This document shows positions 1-7,610 of a DNA stretch of 54,343 nt, one piece after another. This DNA comes from a virus. The stretch's first letter is position 1. Every line of letters begins with the position of its first letter. The DNA lies in IMG/VR virus record IMGVR_UViG_3300029952_000031, positions 1 to 54,343 of that record, one strand, 5' to 3'. The notes below the pieces were generated by a model, which was not told the DNA's origin, made no database searches, and saw only the letters and a program-made list of their open reading frames with translations. Made by a program: the position numbers and the translations under genes.

Positions 1-104
1 TTTGGAGAACTAATAGTCATTCGTTGTTTCTGCTAGTCAGAAAACAAATGACAAGCGAAAACCAGCGCGAATCCGTTCCCCTAAGAAAACATAGAGGGAA
101 CAAA

Positions 105-124
105 TTGTGCTGTTTGCTGTGCTG
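105..124 (+). repeat. Arm-type repeat pair, left arm
   Basis: Two octamers, TTGTGCTG (105-112) and CTGTGCTG (117-124), start 12 bp apart. The 20-bp unit matches the unit at 341-360 at 17 of 20 positions in the same orientation. It is a candidate integrase arm-binding site. Confidence 0.65.
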
Positions 125-242
125 GTTTGTGTACCTTAAAGGAGTCTGACAGGACCCTAAATGCGCAGTATATCTTGTAGGTAGCGCATTGAAATGATTA
201 CTAAAATCGGATTTCTTAAATTTTGTTGGAAGAAGCCGGAAT

Positions 243-285
243 GGGTTTTCAAGACCGCTGCCTTAAACCACTCGGCCATCCTTCC
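243..285 (-). other. 5' half of a tRNA-Ser(UGA) gene: predicted att core
   Basis: Read on the minus strand from 285, the sequence is a tRNA-Ser 5' half: acceptor GGAAGGA, then T, a D arm with GGCCGAGTGGTTTAAGGC, then an anticodon loop CTTGAAA (253 down to 247) with anticodon TGA. Three bases of the 3' anticodon stem (ACC) still match. After about 243 the stem no longer pairs, and there is no variable arm, T arm or 3' acceptor. It is therefore a truncated copy, as expected for identity shared with a host tRNA gene used as attB. Phages more often carry the 3' half; here the 5' half is carried. Confidence 0.75.
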
Positions 286-340
286 TAACTCAATGACTTC
301 AGCTACTTAGTCCTATAACATACCTGCTGAAGCCGTATGA

Positions 341-360
341 TTGTGCTGGTTCTTGTGCTG
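341..360 (+). repeat. Arm-type repeat pair, right arm
   Basis: Two perfect TTGTGCTG octamers (341-348 and 353-360) start 12 bp apart, immediately beyond the integrase stop codon. The unit matches 105-124 on the other side of the tRNA core. It is a candidate integrase arm-binding site. Confidence 0.65.
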
Positions 361-363
361 CTC

Positions 364-1413
364 TCACTCCTTGACCCTTTCGGCTTCCTCCGGGGTCAGG
401 AACTCGAGATAGATCTCCGTTGTCTTGACGCTCGTATGACCGAGGGTTTTTGAGAGCCGATAGATGCTGGCTCTCTCTCCCCGTAGATACTCCACGGCGA
501 ATAGATGACGCAAATCGTGAAAACGGAAGCGTCGAAACGACTGTCCGGCCTTCTCTGCATCGAGAAGCTTTCTACGCCTAAAGTGTGTGTAGTCGGACGC
601 CGCTTCGGCAAACGCTTCTCCACTTTCAGCGGGAAAAATCGGATGGGTGGCTGAGAGCCTCTTGGCTTTCTGGCTCTTGAAGAGCTCCAGGGCTCGATCC
701 GAGAGGGTGAAGACCCTTCGCTTGTTGCCCTTGCCAGTGACTTCGAGTGTCCCAGCGGCTTCGTTGAAGTCTCGCCACTTGGCATTGACCAGCTCTCCTT
801 GACGACAGCCAGTGTACCAGGCTCCGCGAACCAGGGAGGCAAAATGGGAGGAGCAAGCCTCGATCATTTCCTCGACCTCATCGGGTTTGGGAAGCACGAT
901 CGGATCTCGGCGCTCTTTGATCGTTCGTCGCTTGCTGAGTGTGGGATTGCCCTCTCGCCAGCCCTCGCCCTCGGCGAATTCTAGGACACGGGAGATCGCC
1001 GTCAGGTCTCTGCGAATCGTGGCCGGCTTGACGCCAGCAGCTCTACGGGAAGCCATTATGGCGCTGATCGTCGAGCCGTCGATGGCCTCTATGTCTTTGC
1101 CTTGCAGGAAGGGTAAGCACTGCTTGAAGCTGACGCCATACCGTTTGGCCGTCTGGGGACTGAGGTCAGCTTTGGCGTGAGCCCACCATGAGGCTACCGC
1201 CTCATCCCATGTGTGTTGGTGGATGTTGAAGCGTGCGGCGTCCTGGAGCGCCTTGATCCGCTTGTCCCGTCTTTGCCGAGCATCTCGGAGATTGTTCGTT
1301 CTAAGACTTTCTCGGTACTCGACATTGTCGATATACGCTTTGAGCCACCAGACGCCATTTCGCTGGTAGAGGTTTTTCTCATCGCCCTTCGAAGAAGTCC
1401 CTGCTCGTGGCAT
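364..1413 (-). CDS. int: Tyrosine-family site-specific integrase
   Basis: A 349-residue tyrosine recombinase that would join attP to a host tRNA-Ser gene. Residues about 12-55 look like an arm-binding domain (GVWWLKAYIDN, then a basic helix). Residues 67-155 are a SAM-like core-binding domain. The catalytic domain keeps all active-site residues: Arg204 (TGCRQGEL), Lys228 in the beta-hairpin, His299 and Arg302 (HDLRH), His326 (LGHTSV) and Tyr335 as nucleophile. Length is normal for phage integrases. The 5' end overlaps the upstream HTH gene by 220 nt, which is in the -1 relation to it. The ATG at 1413 has only a weak GAG upstream. An integrase is unexpected in an N4-like phage. Confidence 0.95.
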   Translation of the reverse strand: MPRAGTSSKGDEKNLYQRNGVWWLKAYIDNVEYRESLRTNNLRDARQRRDKRIKALQDAARFNIHQHTWDEAVASWWAHAKADLSPQTAKRYGVSFKQCLPFLQGKDIEAIDGSTISAIMASRRAAGVKPATIRRDLTAISRVLEFAEGEGWREGNPTLSKRRTIKERRDPIVLPKPDEVEEMIEACSSHFASLVRGAWYTGCRQGELVNAKWRDFNEAAGTLEVTGKGNKRRVFTLSDRALELFKSQKAKRLSATHPIFPAESGEAFAEAASDYTHFRRRKLLDAEKAGQSFRRFRFHDLRHLFAVEYLRGERASIYRLSKTLGHTSVKTTEIYLEFLTPEEAERVKE

Positions 1414-1583
1414 AATTTCTCACGGTCGAGGATCCAGCGCTCGAACTTCGCTTTGTCGAATGTCCAGTGCCTTCCGAACTTGGCCGCTCCAGGGATGTCC
1501 CCCAGAGCAGCCATATTGTAGATAGCACGCCGGCTGACACACAGCCTTTCTGCGATCTCGTCAATCGGAACTCGCACGCTCAT
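1194..1583 (-). CDS. HTH DNA-binding protein, excisionase candidate
   Basis: Residues 1-55 form a MerR/excisionase-type winged helix-turn-helix: EIAERLCVSRRAIYNMAALGDIP, then KFGRHWTFDKAKFERWI. This is the pattern of small phage Xis-like proteins and of helix-turn-helix domains that read one short site. It sits directly upstream of int, as xis genes do. Only the first 60-70 residues look like a real domain. The rest (to 129 aa) is Ser/Thr/Arg-rich and lies over the integrase 5' end in another frame, so it may be a low-constraint tail. The ATG at 1583 follows an AAGG motif. DNA-binding is well supported; the excisionase role is inferred from position. Confidence 0.75.
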   Translation of the reverse strand: MSVRVPIDEIAERLCVSRRAIYNMAALGDIPGAAKFGRHWTFDKAKFERWILDREKLCHEQGLLRRAMRKTSTSEMASGGSKRISTMSSTEKVLERTISEMLGKDGTSGSRRSRTPHASTSTNTHGMRR

Positions 1584-1657
1584 CGACCTTGTTCCACAAT
1601 TTTATCCTCTAAAAGGAATCATGAAACAAGAAGCGAATCAGGTCAAATTAAAGGAAC

Positions 1658-2584
1658 CTAGAGGCACTCGTTCGGGAGTGTCTTCCTAAGTTGGATAACC
1701 CCAGGGCCAAGGTTTCCACCCAGGTGTTCATTCAGCCACTTACCGTGAAAACCTGAGCCGGGCTCGTCCATTTGGAACTGATGCTCGAACGGCGAAGCAT
1801 GAAGGATGTCGGCCGTCCGGAGCTTGTCGTAGATCGCCAAGGCCCTCTCCAAAGTCATGTCGAAGCCCTCGACGGTTTTGTACGAGGTCGACGCACATCG
1901 AGCGACAGAGAGCTTTCTTAGACCTTCTTGATAGGCTTCCTCGTCTGGATTGTAGAACCCGGCAAGGTCGGCACGATCCTCATCTGTGATAAATGGCAGA
2001 TGCCACTGACCGGGCTGAAGAGTTCGAACATCAGCGCCTTCGATCGCTTTTCGGATCTCGCGAGCGAGAATCTGGATATGCGGTTCGGCGTCCGGATGGT
2101 CCCTAAGAGCCAGGAAGTTCGACCATTGGGTGCTCGTGATCAGCACGGTGATGTGGCTGAAGGGCTCCAAAAGCCTGTTCACGATCTGCTTGTGGTAGCC
2201 GGCCGCATCGAAGGCTTCAGCCATATCGATGGCAAGCCACATAGCCCGTTCCCAGGCTTGTTCACGGGTGAGGCTGCGAGTACGACTGCGTTTAGGCTGT
2301 ATCTGGTCAGACACCCAAACCTGGGTGTTGATCTCTTCGCCCGCCTGCATTCCTTTCTGGTTCGCACCCCAATAAAGAGGCACGAAGGGATCATTGATCA
2401 CGTCCTGGATCAGACGTTTTACCGGAAGGGCACGGCTGGAGCCTGCGTTCCGAGAGAACACCTTGTGCGTCAGCACCTCGGCATGGATAGGCCGAGGGTA
2501 GCGACACAGGATCGTGTGGCCGACGATGTTGTGGTCGAGGGCGTGCCTCGAAGCGAGGATCGATTTGGCGCTGATGGTGGTCAT
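1658..2584 (-). CDS. thyX: Flavin-dependent thymidylate synthase, ThyX-like
   Basis: A 308-residue protein related to ThyX, which methylates dUMP to dTMP using FAD, NADPH and methylenetetrahydrofolate. Residues 40-53 (HKVFSRNAGSSRA) match the phage version of the ThyX signature (HRxxSxNxxSxR). The later segment RCASTSYKT, about two-thirds in, matches the conserved C-terminal substrate-binding stretch. It overlaps the MazG-like gene by ATGA, so the two are probably translationally coupled. With the nearby dCTP deaminase it would help make dTTP for phage replication. There is a short spacer of 74 bp before the integrase module. Confidence 0.9.
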   Translation of the reverse strand: MTTISAKSILASRHALDHNIVGHTILCRYPRPIHAEVLTHKVFSRNAGSSRALPVKRLIQDVINDPFVPLYWGANQKGMQAGEEINTQVWVSDQIQPKRSRTRSLTREQAWERAMWLAIDMAEAFDAAGYHKQIVNRLLEPFSHITVLITSTQWSNFLALRDHPDAEPHIQILAREIRKAIEGADVRTLQPGQWHLPFITDEDRADLAGFYNPDEEAYQEGLRKLSVARCASTSYKTVEGFDMTLERALAIYDKLRTADILHASPFEHQFQMDEPGSGFHGKWLNEHLGGNLGPGVIQLRKTLPNECL

Positions 2585-3147
2585 AGCAAGTCCGCTGCGG
2601 TGGTATCTTTGAAGGACTGAATGAACCTCCGGTGGCGATCTTCAGCCTTCATGGCTCGATCCCGAAGTTCATTGTTGTGCTTGTGGAGGTCGTCTCGCTG
2701 CCTTTCGAGGTGAGCGATTCGGCGATAAAGTTCGCCGATCTGGCTGATTTCTTTTTTCTGGAAGCGAAGCTGGGGCTTTGTTTTTTGCTTGGCTCGAATC
2801 TGCTCGACTTTCGTCCAGATCCGGCGAAGCTCAGCCAAGGCTGCCTTGACGATGCTGATCCTGTGCGCGTTGCAAAGTGCAGTCAGCGTGACCATGACGC
2901 CGCCGACTTCCTGGAATTTCTCGCCGACTGGTCGACCGAACACGTAATCAACAAGAGCATGGGCGTCGTAGCGAGTGCAGCCGCAGGCCTGGACAAGCTC
3001 AAGCGCCTCTTCAAGGAAGCGATGATTACGCTCGTCCGGGTCGTTCACGATGTTGAGATCTTTGCCGGTCTCGGGATCGGAGACGCCGTGAAAGCAAGCG
3101 TGCATCCACTCGCCGATCTCCAGCTCCCAGAGCTTGTCGAGCTGCAT
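2581..3147 (-). CDS. MazG-like nucleotide pyrophosphohydrolase
   Basis: Starting at the ATG at 3147 (MQLDKLWEL) gives 188 residues; the longer open frame upstream lies over the preceding gene. Residues 43-52 (RFLEEALELV) carry the EExxEL-type metal-binding helix of all-alpha NTP pyrophosphohydrolases (MazG/HisE fold). A second helix with EKFQEVGGVMVTL follows. The C-terminal third is a charged predicted coiled coil (RRIAHLERQRDDLHKHNNELRDR split across several heptads). The family hydrolyses (d)NTPs to monophosphates or alarmone-type nucleotides. Start and upstream stop overlap as TGATG, and the gene overlaps thyX by ATGA. Substrate cannot be told from the sequence. Confidence 0.78.
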   Translation of the reverse strand: MQLDKLWELEIGEWMHACFHGVSDPETGKDLNIVNDPDERNHRFLEEALELVQACGCTRYDAHALVDYVFGRPVGEKFQEVGGVMVTLTALCNAHRISIVKAALAELRRIWTKVEQIRAKQKTKPQLRFQKKEISQIGELYRRIAHLERQRDDLHKHNNELRDRAMKAEDRHRRFIQSFKDTTAADLL

Positions 3148-3347
3148 CAATGGATTTCCTCCCACTTGGTGATGCCGGTCATGGCGAAATAGCGGATCTC
3201 TTTCTTGTCGAGATCCTCGGCTTCGAGCAGCCACTTGGGATGCCACTCGTTGGACCCGATGAACCAATGCAGGGGCCGGATATGCCGGCGAGAAGTCTCG
3301 CCGCGGCAGTTCGTATAGGTGATGTAAACGTCTGAGAACATTTCCAT
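3147..3347 (-). CDS. Small WYL-like conserved protein
   Basis: A 66-residue protein. The ATG at 3347 is chosen over one 12 codons upstream because a strong GAGGAGG lies 6 nt before it. The body (YTNCRGETSRRHIRP, then WFIGSNEWHPKWLLEAEDLDKKEIRYFA) resembles the single WYL-type beta fold seen in small alphaproteobacterial and phage proteins. WYL domains often bind ligands or nucleic acid, but no function is known for this short form. It is the first gene after a minus-strand terminator and is coupled to the MazG-like gene by TGATG. Confidence 0.8.
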   Translation of the reverse strand: MEMFSDVYITYTNCRGETSRRHIRPLHWFIGSNEWHPKWLLEAEDLDKKEIRYFAMTGITKWEEIH

Positions 3348-3360
3348 TTGTGCCTCCTCT

Positions 3361-3394
3361 GCTGAAAAGAAAAAGGCAGCCAAACTGGCTGCCT
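3361..3394 (-). terminator. Rho-independent terminator (minus strand)
   Basis: A perfect 9-bp stem (3374-3382 with 3386-3394, AGGCAGCCA) closes a 3-nt loop. On the minus strand it is followed by TTTTTCTTTT. It would end transcripts from the 3431-3568 gene and upstream. The next start codon is at 3347. Confidence 0.85.
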
Positions 3395-3430
3395 CTAAGA
3401 AAAACTGTGGGAGTTTTGGGGAGCGTTAGC

Positions 3431-3568
3431 TCACCACTTCTTGCCGGCCGTGCCGCTGACGGCGCCGATCGCTCGCGAACCCTTGTTGGCCGGCTTCTGA
3501 CTGCCGCTCTTCGTCGCGCTCGGGGGAGTCTTGCCGCCGCCGCTCATCTTGCTGCCGCTCTTCGCCAT
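3431..3568 (-). CDS. Small basic Gly/Ser/Lys-rich protein
   Basis: A 45-residue ORF (MAKSGSKMSGGGKTPPS, ending GTAGKKW). An AGGA motif sits 8 nt before the ATG at 3568, and a strong terminator follows the stop. The composition is low-complexity and very basic, with Lys, Ser, Gly, Ala and Pro throughout. Similar tiny basic proteins occur in many phages without a known role; nucleic-acid binding is possible but not shown. Start signal and terminator argue that it is expressed. Confidence 0.65.
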   Translation of the reverse strand: MAKSGSKMSGGGKTPPSATKSGSQKPANKGSRAIGAVSGTAGKKW

Positions 3569-3664
3569 ATTCGTTGTCCTATTCGTTGTGAGATCTCAAC
3601 GAGGAAAAGCCTATGACACACTCAAGATGAATGGCAATAGGCTATGTACAACTTCAATGTAAGT

Positions 3665-4111
3665 TTAAGCAGAAATAGCGGCTACGGGTTCATCTGCTTG
3701 GTTCTGATACCGTCCATCGTAAGCAACCGGGTCGGTGACCAGGTGGAAGATGACTTGGGCGATGCCTGAACCAGCAGGGATAACCAGATCTCCGGGACCG
3801 TGGTAGACGAGCTCCAGGGTCAGAAAACCTTTCCAGCCCGGCTCGATCACTGTGTTGAAGACCGAGAGCCCACGACGAGCCCAGGTGGATTTATCGTGGA
3901 CTATGCCCATGAGAGTGTTGGGCATGTCGAACTTTTCGATTGCCGAGGCAATCGAGAATTTATGGCACGCATCCAAGACGATCTTCTGCTTGATGCGAAT
4001 GTCGTAGCCCGCTTCGCTGAAACCATAGCTGACTCCGTGAGCGTATTGCTTCGAAGTCAGCATGTCTTTGATCGGAGCGAGCTCCAACATAGTCTTACCG
4101 TTGACGGCCAT
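3665..4111 (-). CDS. dcd: dCTP deaminase
   Basis: A 148-residue member of the dCTP deaminase/dUTPase trimer family, which converts dCTP to dUTP (or dUMP). The ATG at 4111 has AGGGA upstream; the longer frame overlaps the VWA gene. Residues 28-40 (SYGFSEAGYDIRI) match the Dcd signature. Ser75 and Arg79 in DKSTWARRG, and FNTVIEPGWKGFLTLEL with Glu100 as the likely catalytic acid, match the active site. The C-terminal AGSGIAQVIF strand is also present. It starts 7 nt after the VWA stop. Together with ThyX it supplies the dUMP-to-dTMP route. Confidence 0.93.
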   Translation of the reverse strand: MAVNGKTMLELAPIKDMLTSKQYAHGVSYGFSEAGYDIRIKQKIVLDACHKFSIASAIEKFDMPNTLMGIVHDKSTWARRGLSVFNTVIEPGWKGFLTLELVYHGPGDLVIPAGSGIAQVIFHLVTDPVAYDGRYQNQADEPVAAISA

Positions 4112-4118
4112 GAGTTCC

Positions 4119-5345
4119 CTATCGAATGTGGATGACTTGTCCGAAGGGCACCTTAGCGCCTCGATTACTGATGACAACCCAAAGAATGGGGATTTCGAAG
4201 CCCAAAGGCTCCATCGGAGCACACTGCATATCTGAGAACACGATGGCCGCAGTGGGCCGGTGCTTCAAGATATACTCACGAACAGGCGTGAGATCTGTGC
4301 CGCCCCGACCTTTGATCATGACCTGATCGAAAGGATCCTCCTCGGTGTAGACCTGCTCACTTTGGATGATCGTGTCGAACTGAACGAGGGTCATTTTCTT
4401 GGGCTTGTAATGGTCCTTCACGTACTTAAATTCGCTGTTGAAACGCAGCGCATCCTTGTCCGAGATCGAACCAGACGTGTCCTCGAAATAGATCAGGTGA
4501 TCGAGAGCCCCTTCGTCCTCGTAGCGAGAGGGCAGATAGATGTCGGCAAACCTCCGGTTTGGCCTGCTCCAAGTGAAGCCGTTCTCTGCGAGCTCCTGCA
4601 TGAAGCGATGCAGGTACTGCTCCCAGGGCACGATTGGAGCCAGGAACTGTGTGAGCAGGGCTTCGATGTCACCTGGCATTTGCCCAGCTCCAGCGAGTTT
4701 GGCCTGCTGCTGAGCCATGATGGCGTTGTTCACGGCCTGGGCCATGTCCTCCTTCGACATGGGTCCGTTGGGGAACATATCGGTGCCGTCATCCGGGAAT
4801 TGGCTCTGGCCTTGTCCTTGAGGATCGGTCGTGGACGAGCCGGCTTGAGGATGGAACTGTCCCCAAGCGCCATGCTGAGGCGCTGTGCCGGCAGTGATGA
4901 GGGCATCGTAGATGTCCTCTTCCACCATGCCCCGATAGGTCTGGTCCTTCCAACACCATTTGAGCTCTTCGAATGAAAAGCCGTCGTCCTCGAGTTCGTT
5001 GTTGATCTTGATGTCGGTGGCGTAATTCCAGATCTTGGCGTTTCTCTCCCCCTGTCGGTGAAAGTGAAGCAGCGCAGGATGCTTGATTTCGTGAAAGAGC
5101 ACGGTGACTCTGGACTTCGGGGAAAGTTTGAGGAACCAATAAGGGTTCCACATGAGGTTCACGCCGTCTGTAGCGGCTGTCCGCATGTCTGGAGTCCAGA
5201 AGAAGTTCAGCGAGCACAGCAGCGGCCCATAGAAGGCCGCATACTTGTGGCTGAACAGCTGGCTCTTGGCTCGATCAAGCTCCCTTGTGAGGAAGTTCAC
5301 ATCGAGATCGCTGTAGTCAGTGACGACTTTGCCGGGATCATTCAT
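4119..5345 (-). CDS. Metallopeptidase-like and VWA domain protein (N4 gp25-type)
   Basis: A 408-residue protein with two recognisable parts. The N-terminal half has a metallopeptidase-like segment with HEIKH (residues 85-89), an HExxH zinc motif. Residues 160-225 are a Gln/Gly/Pro-rich linker. The C-terminal half is a VWA-like domain whose MIDAS motif DxSxS is intact (Asp289, Ser291, Ser293), followed by VFSDMQ near the end. It follows the MoxR-like ATPase gene with a 4-nt gap. MoxR ATPases act with VWA proteins as chaperone-like pairs. N4-like phages keep such a pair (gp24/gp25) as core genes of unknown role. Confidence 0.88.
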   Translation of the reverse strand: MNDPGKVVTDYSDLDVNFLTRELDRAKSQLFSHKYAAFYGPLLCSLNFFWTPDMRTAATDGVNLMWNPYWFLKLSPKSRVTVLFHEIKHPALLHFHRQGERNAKIWNYATDIKINNELEDDGFSFEELKWCWKDQTYRGMVEEDIYDALITAGTAPQHGAWGQFHPQAGSSTTDPQGQGQSQFPDDGTDMFPNGPMSKEDMAQAVNNAIMAQQQAKLAGAGQMPGDIEALLTQFLAPIVPWEQYLHRFMQELAENGFTWSRPNRRFADIYLPSRYEDEGALDHLIYFEDTSGSISDKDALRFNSEFKYVKDHYKPKKMTLVQFDTIIQSEQVYTEEDPFDQVMIKGRGGTDLTPVREYILKHRPTAAIVFSDMQCAPMEPLGFEIPILWVVISNRGAKVPFGQVIHIR

Positions 5346-5349
5346 GGTG

Positions 5350-6408
5350 TCAGTCGCTCAAATATCGCGTGAGTTGGATCATGGCCTTGGAGAAGGCCGG
5401 GTGTTGACGCAGTTCCGGGTGTCGAACCATCGTTGACCTGAAGAAGAGCACACGAAAGTCCATCGAGAACCGGTTGGCATAGTCCGACAGGCCGCCAAAG
5501 TTCTCCTCGGTGACCACTTCCATCATATGAGCGATGGTTGCCCAGCGAATGCCGTTCTCGGTGGGCATCCGGCAGGACTCAGGATCAGCGAGGATCTCTC
5601 GAACGTTGATAAGTTCCTTGTAGATCTTCGTGAAGTTCACGAATTCGACAGCGACTCCCGATGAGATCGTGCCGGCATACATTGCCGTCTTGGAGTCTTT
5701 GACTTCCTTGCCCGATATGAGCCTGTTCATGAACTCCCAGGTCCGAGGGCAGCAGAAGGTCTTGTCGTTGTGGTCAGGACGGAAGTCCATGAGCTTGGAG
5801 TTGTACTGGCTCAGGAACGCAATGATCCGAGGATCGTAGTTCTCCTTGAGAGCGACGTCTTCGAGCCACTCTCGGTAATTGACCTCCATCTCAAGCGTGA
5901 TCACTCGGGACTGCATGGCAGTGCCGGCGAGGTTCACGATGGCTCGGTCGGTGACGAGGTTGCCGGCCATGGACAGAACCACACGCTCATGGAGCTTGTG
6001 CTGGCCGATCATCTTGTCGAGCACGACCTTGTAGCTCGCAGCCTGGACTTGCTTCGGAGCAGCGTTGTGCTCGTCGAAGAAGATGCACCAGCCCTGCATG
6101 AGCCGGCCTTTGAGATCCCTGGGCATGGGTGTGCCTTCGAGCGGGAAGATCTCCCGGAACGGCGCATAACGGGCATAGCCGTCAGCCGTGTACTGGGGCA
6201 GCCCAGTGAAATCGGTGGACTCTGAGGTGGAAATTCGATGATCGATCATCATCAGATCCAGCTCATTGCAGACCTGGCGATGGATGGTGGACTTGCCCAT
6301 GCCTGGCGAAGAGATCACGTTGGGAACGAGGTCAGCTTCGAAGATGTCGATGATGTATTCTCGGACCTGCCGAGGTGTGCAACGGTAGATCTGGAGAGTT
6401 TCAGACAC
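5350..6408 (-). CDS. MoxR-like AAA+ ATPase (N4 gp24-type)
   Basis: A 352-residue AAA+ ATPase. Walker A is SPGMGKST (34-41), Walker B is CIFFDEHN with Asp111/Glu112, and a sensor-1-like Asn lies in SMAGN. The start is GTG at 6408 with AAGAAGAG upstream; a minus-strand terminator lies just before it. It would work with the VWA/metallopeptidase protein encoded immediately downstream, probably remodelling a protein complex in the infected cell. The partner's identity and substrate are not known. This pair is a conserved N4-like marker, separate from the RNAP operon here. Confidence 0.9.
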   Translation of the reverse strand: MSETLQIYRCTPRQVREYIIDIFEADLVPNVISSPGMGKSTIHRQVCNELDLMMIDHRISTSESTDFTGLPQYTADGYARYAPFREIFPLEGTPMPRDLKGRLMQGWCIFFDEHNAAPKQVQAASYKVVLDKMIGQHKLHERVVLSMAGNLVTDRAIVNLAGTAMQSRVITLEMEVNYREWLEDVALKENYDPRIIAFLSQYNSKLMDFRPDHNDKTFCCPRTWEFMNRLISGKEVKDSKTAMYAGTISSGVAVEFVNFTKIYKELINVREILADPESCRMPTENGIRWATIAHMMEVVTEENFGGLSDYANRFSMDFRVLFFRSTMVRHPELRQHPAFSKAMIQLTRYLSD

Positions 6409-6435
6409 TTGGCGCTCTTCTTCCTGGTTCAGAAA

Positions 6436-6469
6436 TGAAAAAAGCCCGCTGCTCTTTCGAGCAACGGGC
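6436..6469 (-). terminator. Rho-independent terminator (minus strand)
   Basis: Stem 6444-6454 pairs with 6459-6469 (11 bp, one C-A mismatch) around a TTTC loop. On the minus strand it is followed by six T. It lies 28 nt before the ATPase start, so it may end RNA entering from the long non-coding region. Confidence 0.8.
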
Positions 6470-7059
6470 CTGATCGGTCATATGAGTAGAGACCGCACTG
6501 ACTGTACTATCCAGTCCGTCACGGGGTTTAGCGTCACATCCGTCGGGGACATCTCTAGGTGATCGACAATCCTTCCGTAGATAGGTAGTCGATCAGCATC
6601 GAGATTCTTGAAAAGTAATGGGCCTGCCATCTTGTGCTGGCAGGCCCATCATTGGGCAGAGGGTTGCTTATGACGCTTTAACGAGTTTTCTCAGCAACAT
6701 CCCTTCAGGGGCGTTCATTCCCTGGTCCCAATTTTTACTGGCCGGTGTGGACACTTCGGGTTATCAGCCCTACCCGCCACTCCGTTTACGACAGTTTACA
6801 AGGCATCCAGATTGATGGTCTGACTTGACTTGCTATATGTCGTCCCCCGTCCCGCTGGGGTCTGCTCCTGCCAGTTTAAATTGATCTGTAGAGTTTACTT
6901 CCAGACTATCCACAGGCTGACTGCTGCACTTACGTGGGTAACACGGAGCCTTTTAGTTTCGCGTCCTGTTAGGGACGGCACATGCTCGGGTGCTGACTAA
7001 GGGTGAATCTGGCTCCCATCCGGTCCGCCAAATTCTCCAGTTGATCAGACTGTTTTCCC
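6470..7059. other. Long non-coding region between two minus-strand operons
   Basis: About 590 bp with no convincing ORF on either strand. It contains a perfect 11-bp hairpin at 6619-6648 (TGGGCCTGCCA stem), followed on the minus strand by ATTACTTTT, which could be a terminator. A word AGTTTA(C/A) recurs near 6793, 6876 and 6892. Short G/C-rich inverted repeats lie at about 6845-6860 and 6962-6976. It separates the large RNAP operon from the ATPase/VWA operon, so promoters for the latter should be here. I recognise no known RNA family. Confidence 0.5.
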
Positions 7060-7350
7060 CTAATTCTGTTGTGTTCGCAGATCCATTTTGATCCCGAGAG
7101 CCAGGCACAGAGCAGCCATCGGGAGATAGCTCCTCCAGTGCTCGCCCATCAGCTGGCCACGGATCTGACGCTTGTTCACCTGGAGCATACCAGCGAGTTG
7201 GTCCTCGGTGAGGCCCCGTTCGGCCATGGCCATCAGCAAGATGCCGCCTGTTCGCATGGCAAAGCGTTTGGCTTCGGCTTCGACCTGTTCAGGGGTGATC
7301 CCCGTGCTGCTGATCGTGGTGATTTCGAGCCGGTCTTCTTGGGTACTCAC
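7060..7350 (-). CDS. XRE-like helix-turn-helix regulator
   Basis: A 96-residue protein if started at GTG 7350, which has a perfect AAGGAG 8 nt upstream; the ATG eight codons earlier has no good ribosome site. The C-terminal half (AERGLTEDQLAGMLQVNKRQIRGQL, here split over two helices) is a helix-turn-helix of the XRE or antitoxin type, followed by MAALCLALGIKMDL. It is the last gene of the long operon and faces the 590-bp non-coding region. A regulator of early genes or of lysogeny is plausible by position, but the target is unknown. Confidence 0.72.
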   Translation of the reverse strand: MSTQEDRLEITTISSTGITPEQVEAEAKRFAMRTGGILLMAMAERGLTEDQLAGMLQVNKRQIRGQLMGEHWRSYLPMAALCLALGIKMDLRTQQN

Positions 7351-7409
7351 GAAAGGATCTCCTTGGGATTTCACCCTTCACCCAAGATACCCTTATTTCA
7401 AGAAAAAGA

Positions 7410-7610
7410 TCAGGTTTCCCGAACCAGTGGGGCAGGATAGATCACAGCCAGAGCCGAGAGACAGTAGTCCTCGTGCTCAGGGTCGATCATAATCGGCTCT
7501 GCGAGAGCTCGGTTCTTTTCGTCCTTGGTCAGCTTGCCGGCGTTGCCGTGGTGCTGAACGGAGATCTCAGGGCCTTTAAGCCCCTTTGACCAGACTACCC
7601 ACTTGGACAT
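7410..7610 (-). CDS. Hypothetical protein
   Basis: A 66-residue protein starting MSKWVVWSKGLKGPE; GAGG lies 9 nt before the ATG at 7610. It overlaps the preceding gene by 35 nt, so translation may be coupled. The middle is charged (KLTKDEKNRALAEP) and the end is hydrophobic. I recognise no family or motif. Confidence 0.65.
   Translation of the reverse strand: MSKWVVWSKGLKGPEISVQHHGNAGKLTKDEKNRALAEPIMIDPEHEDYCLSALAVIYPAPLVRET

Larger units (their letters stand above)
105..360. other. attP: Putative phage attachment site (attP) region
   Basis: This non-coding stretch lies directly downstream of the integrase gene, the usual attP position. It has a tRNA-Ser-like core (about 243-285) and a matching pair of repeat arms on either side (105-124 and 341-360). 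Each arm holds two TTGTGCTG-type octamers spaced 12 bp apart. Arms on both sides of a tRNA-derived core are what a tyrosine integrase with an arm-binding N-terminal domain needs. Because both arms are present, this looks like unintegrated attP rather than a prophage end. The role is inferred from layout; the repeats and the tRNA match are seen directly. Confidence 0.72.

Noticed and set aside
1621-1689. Short plus-strand ORF MKQEANQVK with AAAAGGA upstream
   Set aside because: Only 22 codons, overlaps the 3' end of thyX and has no context.
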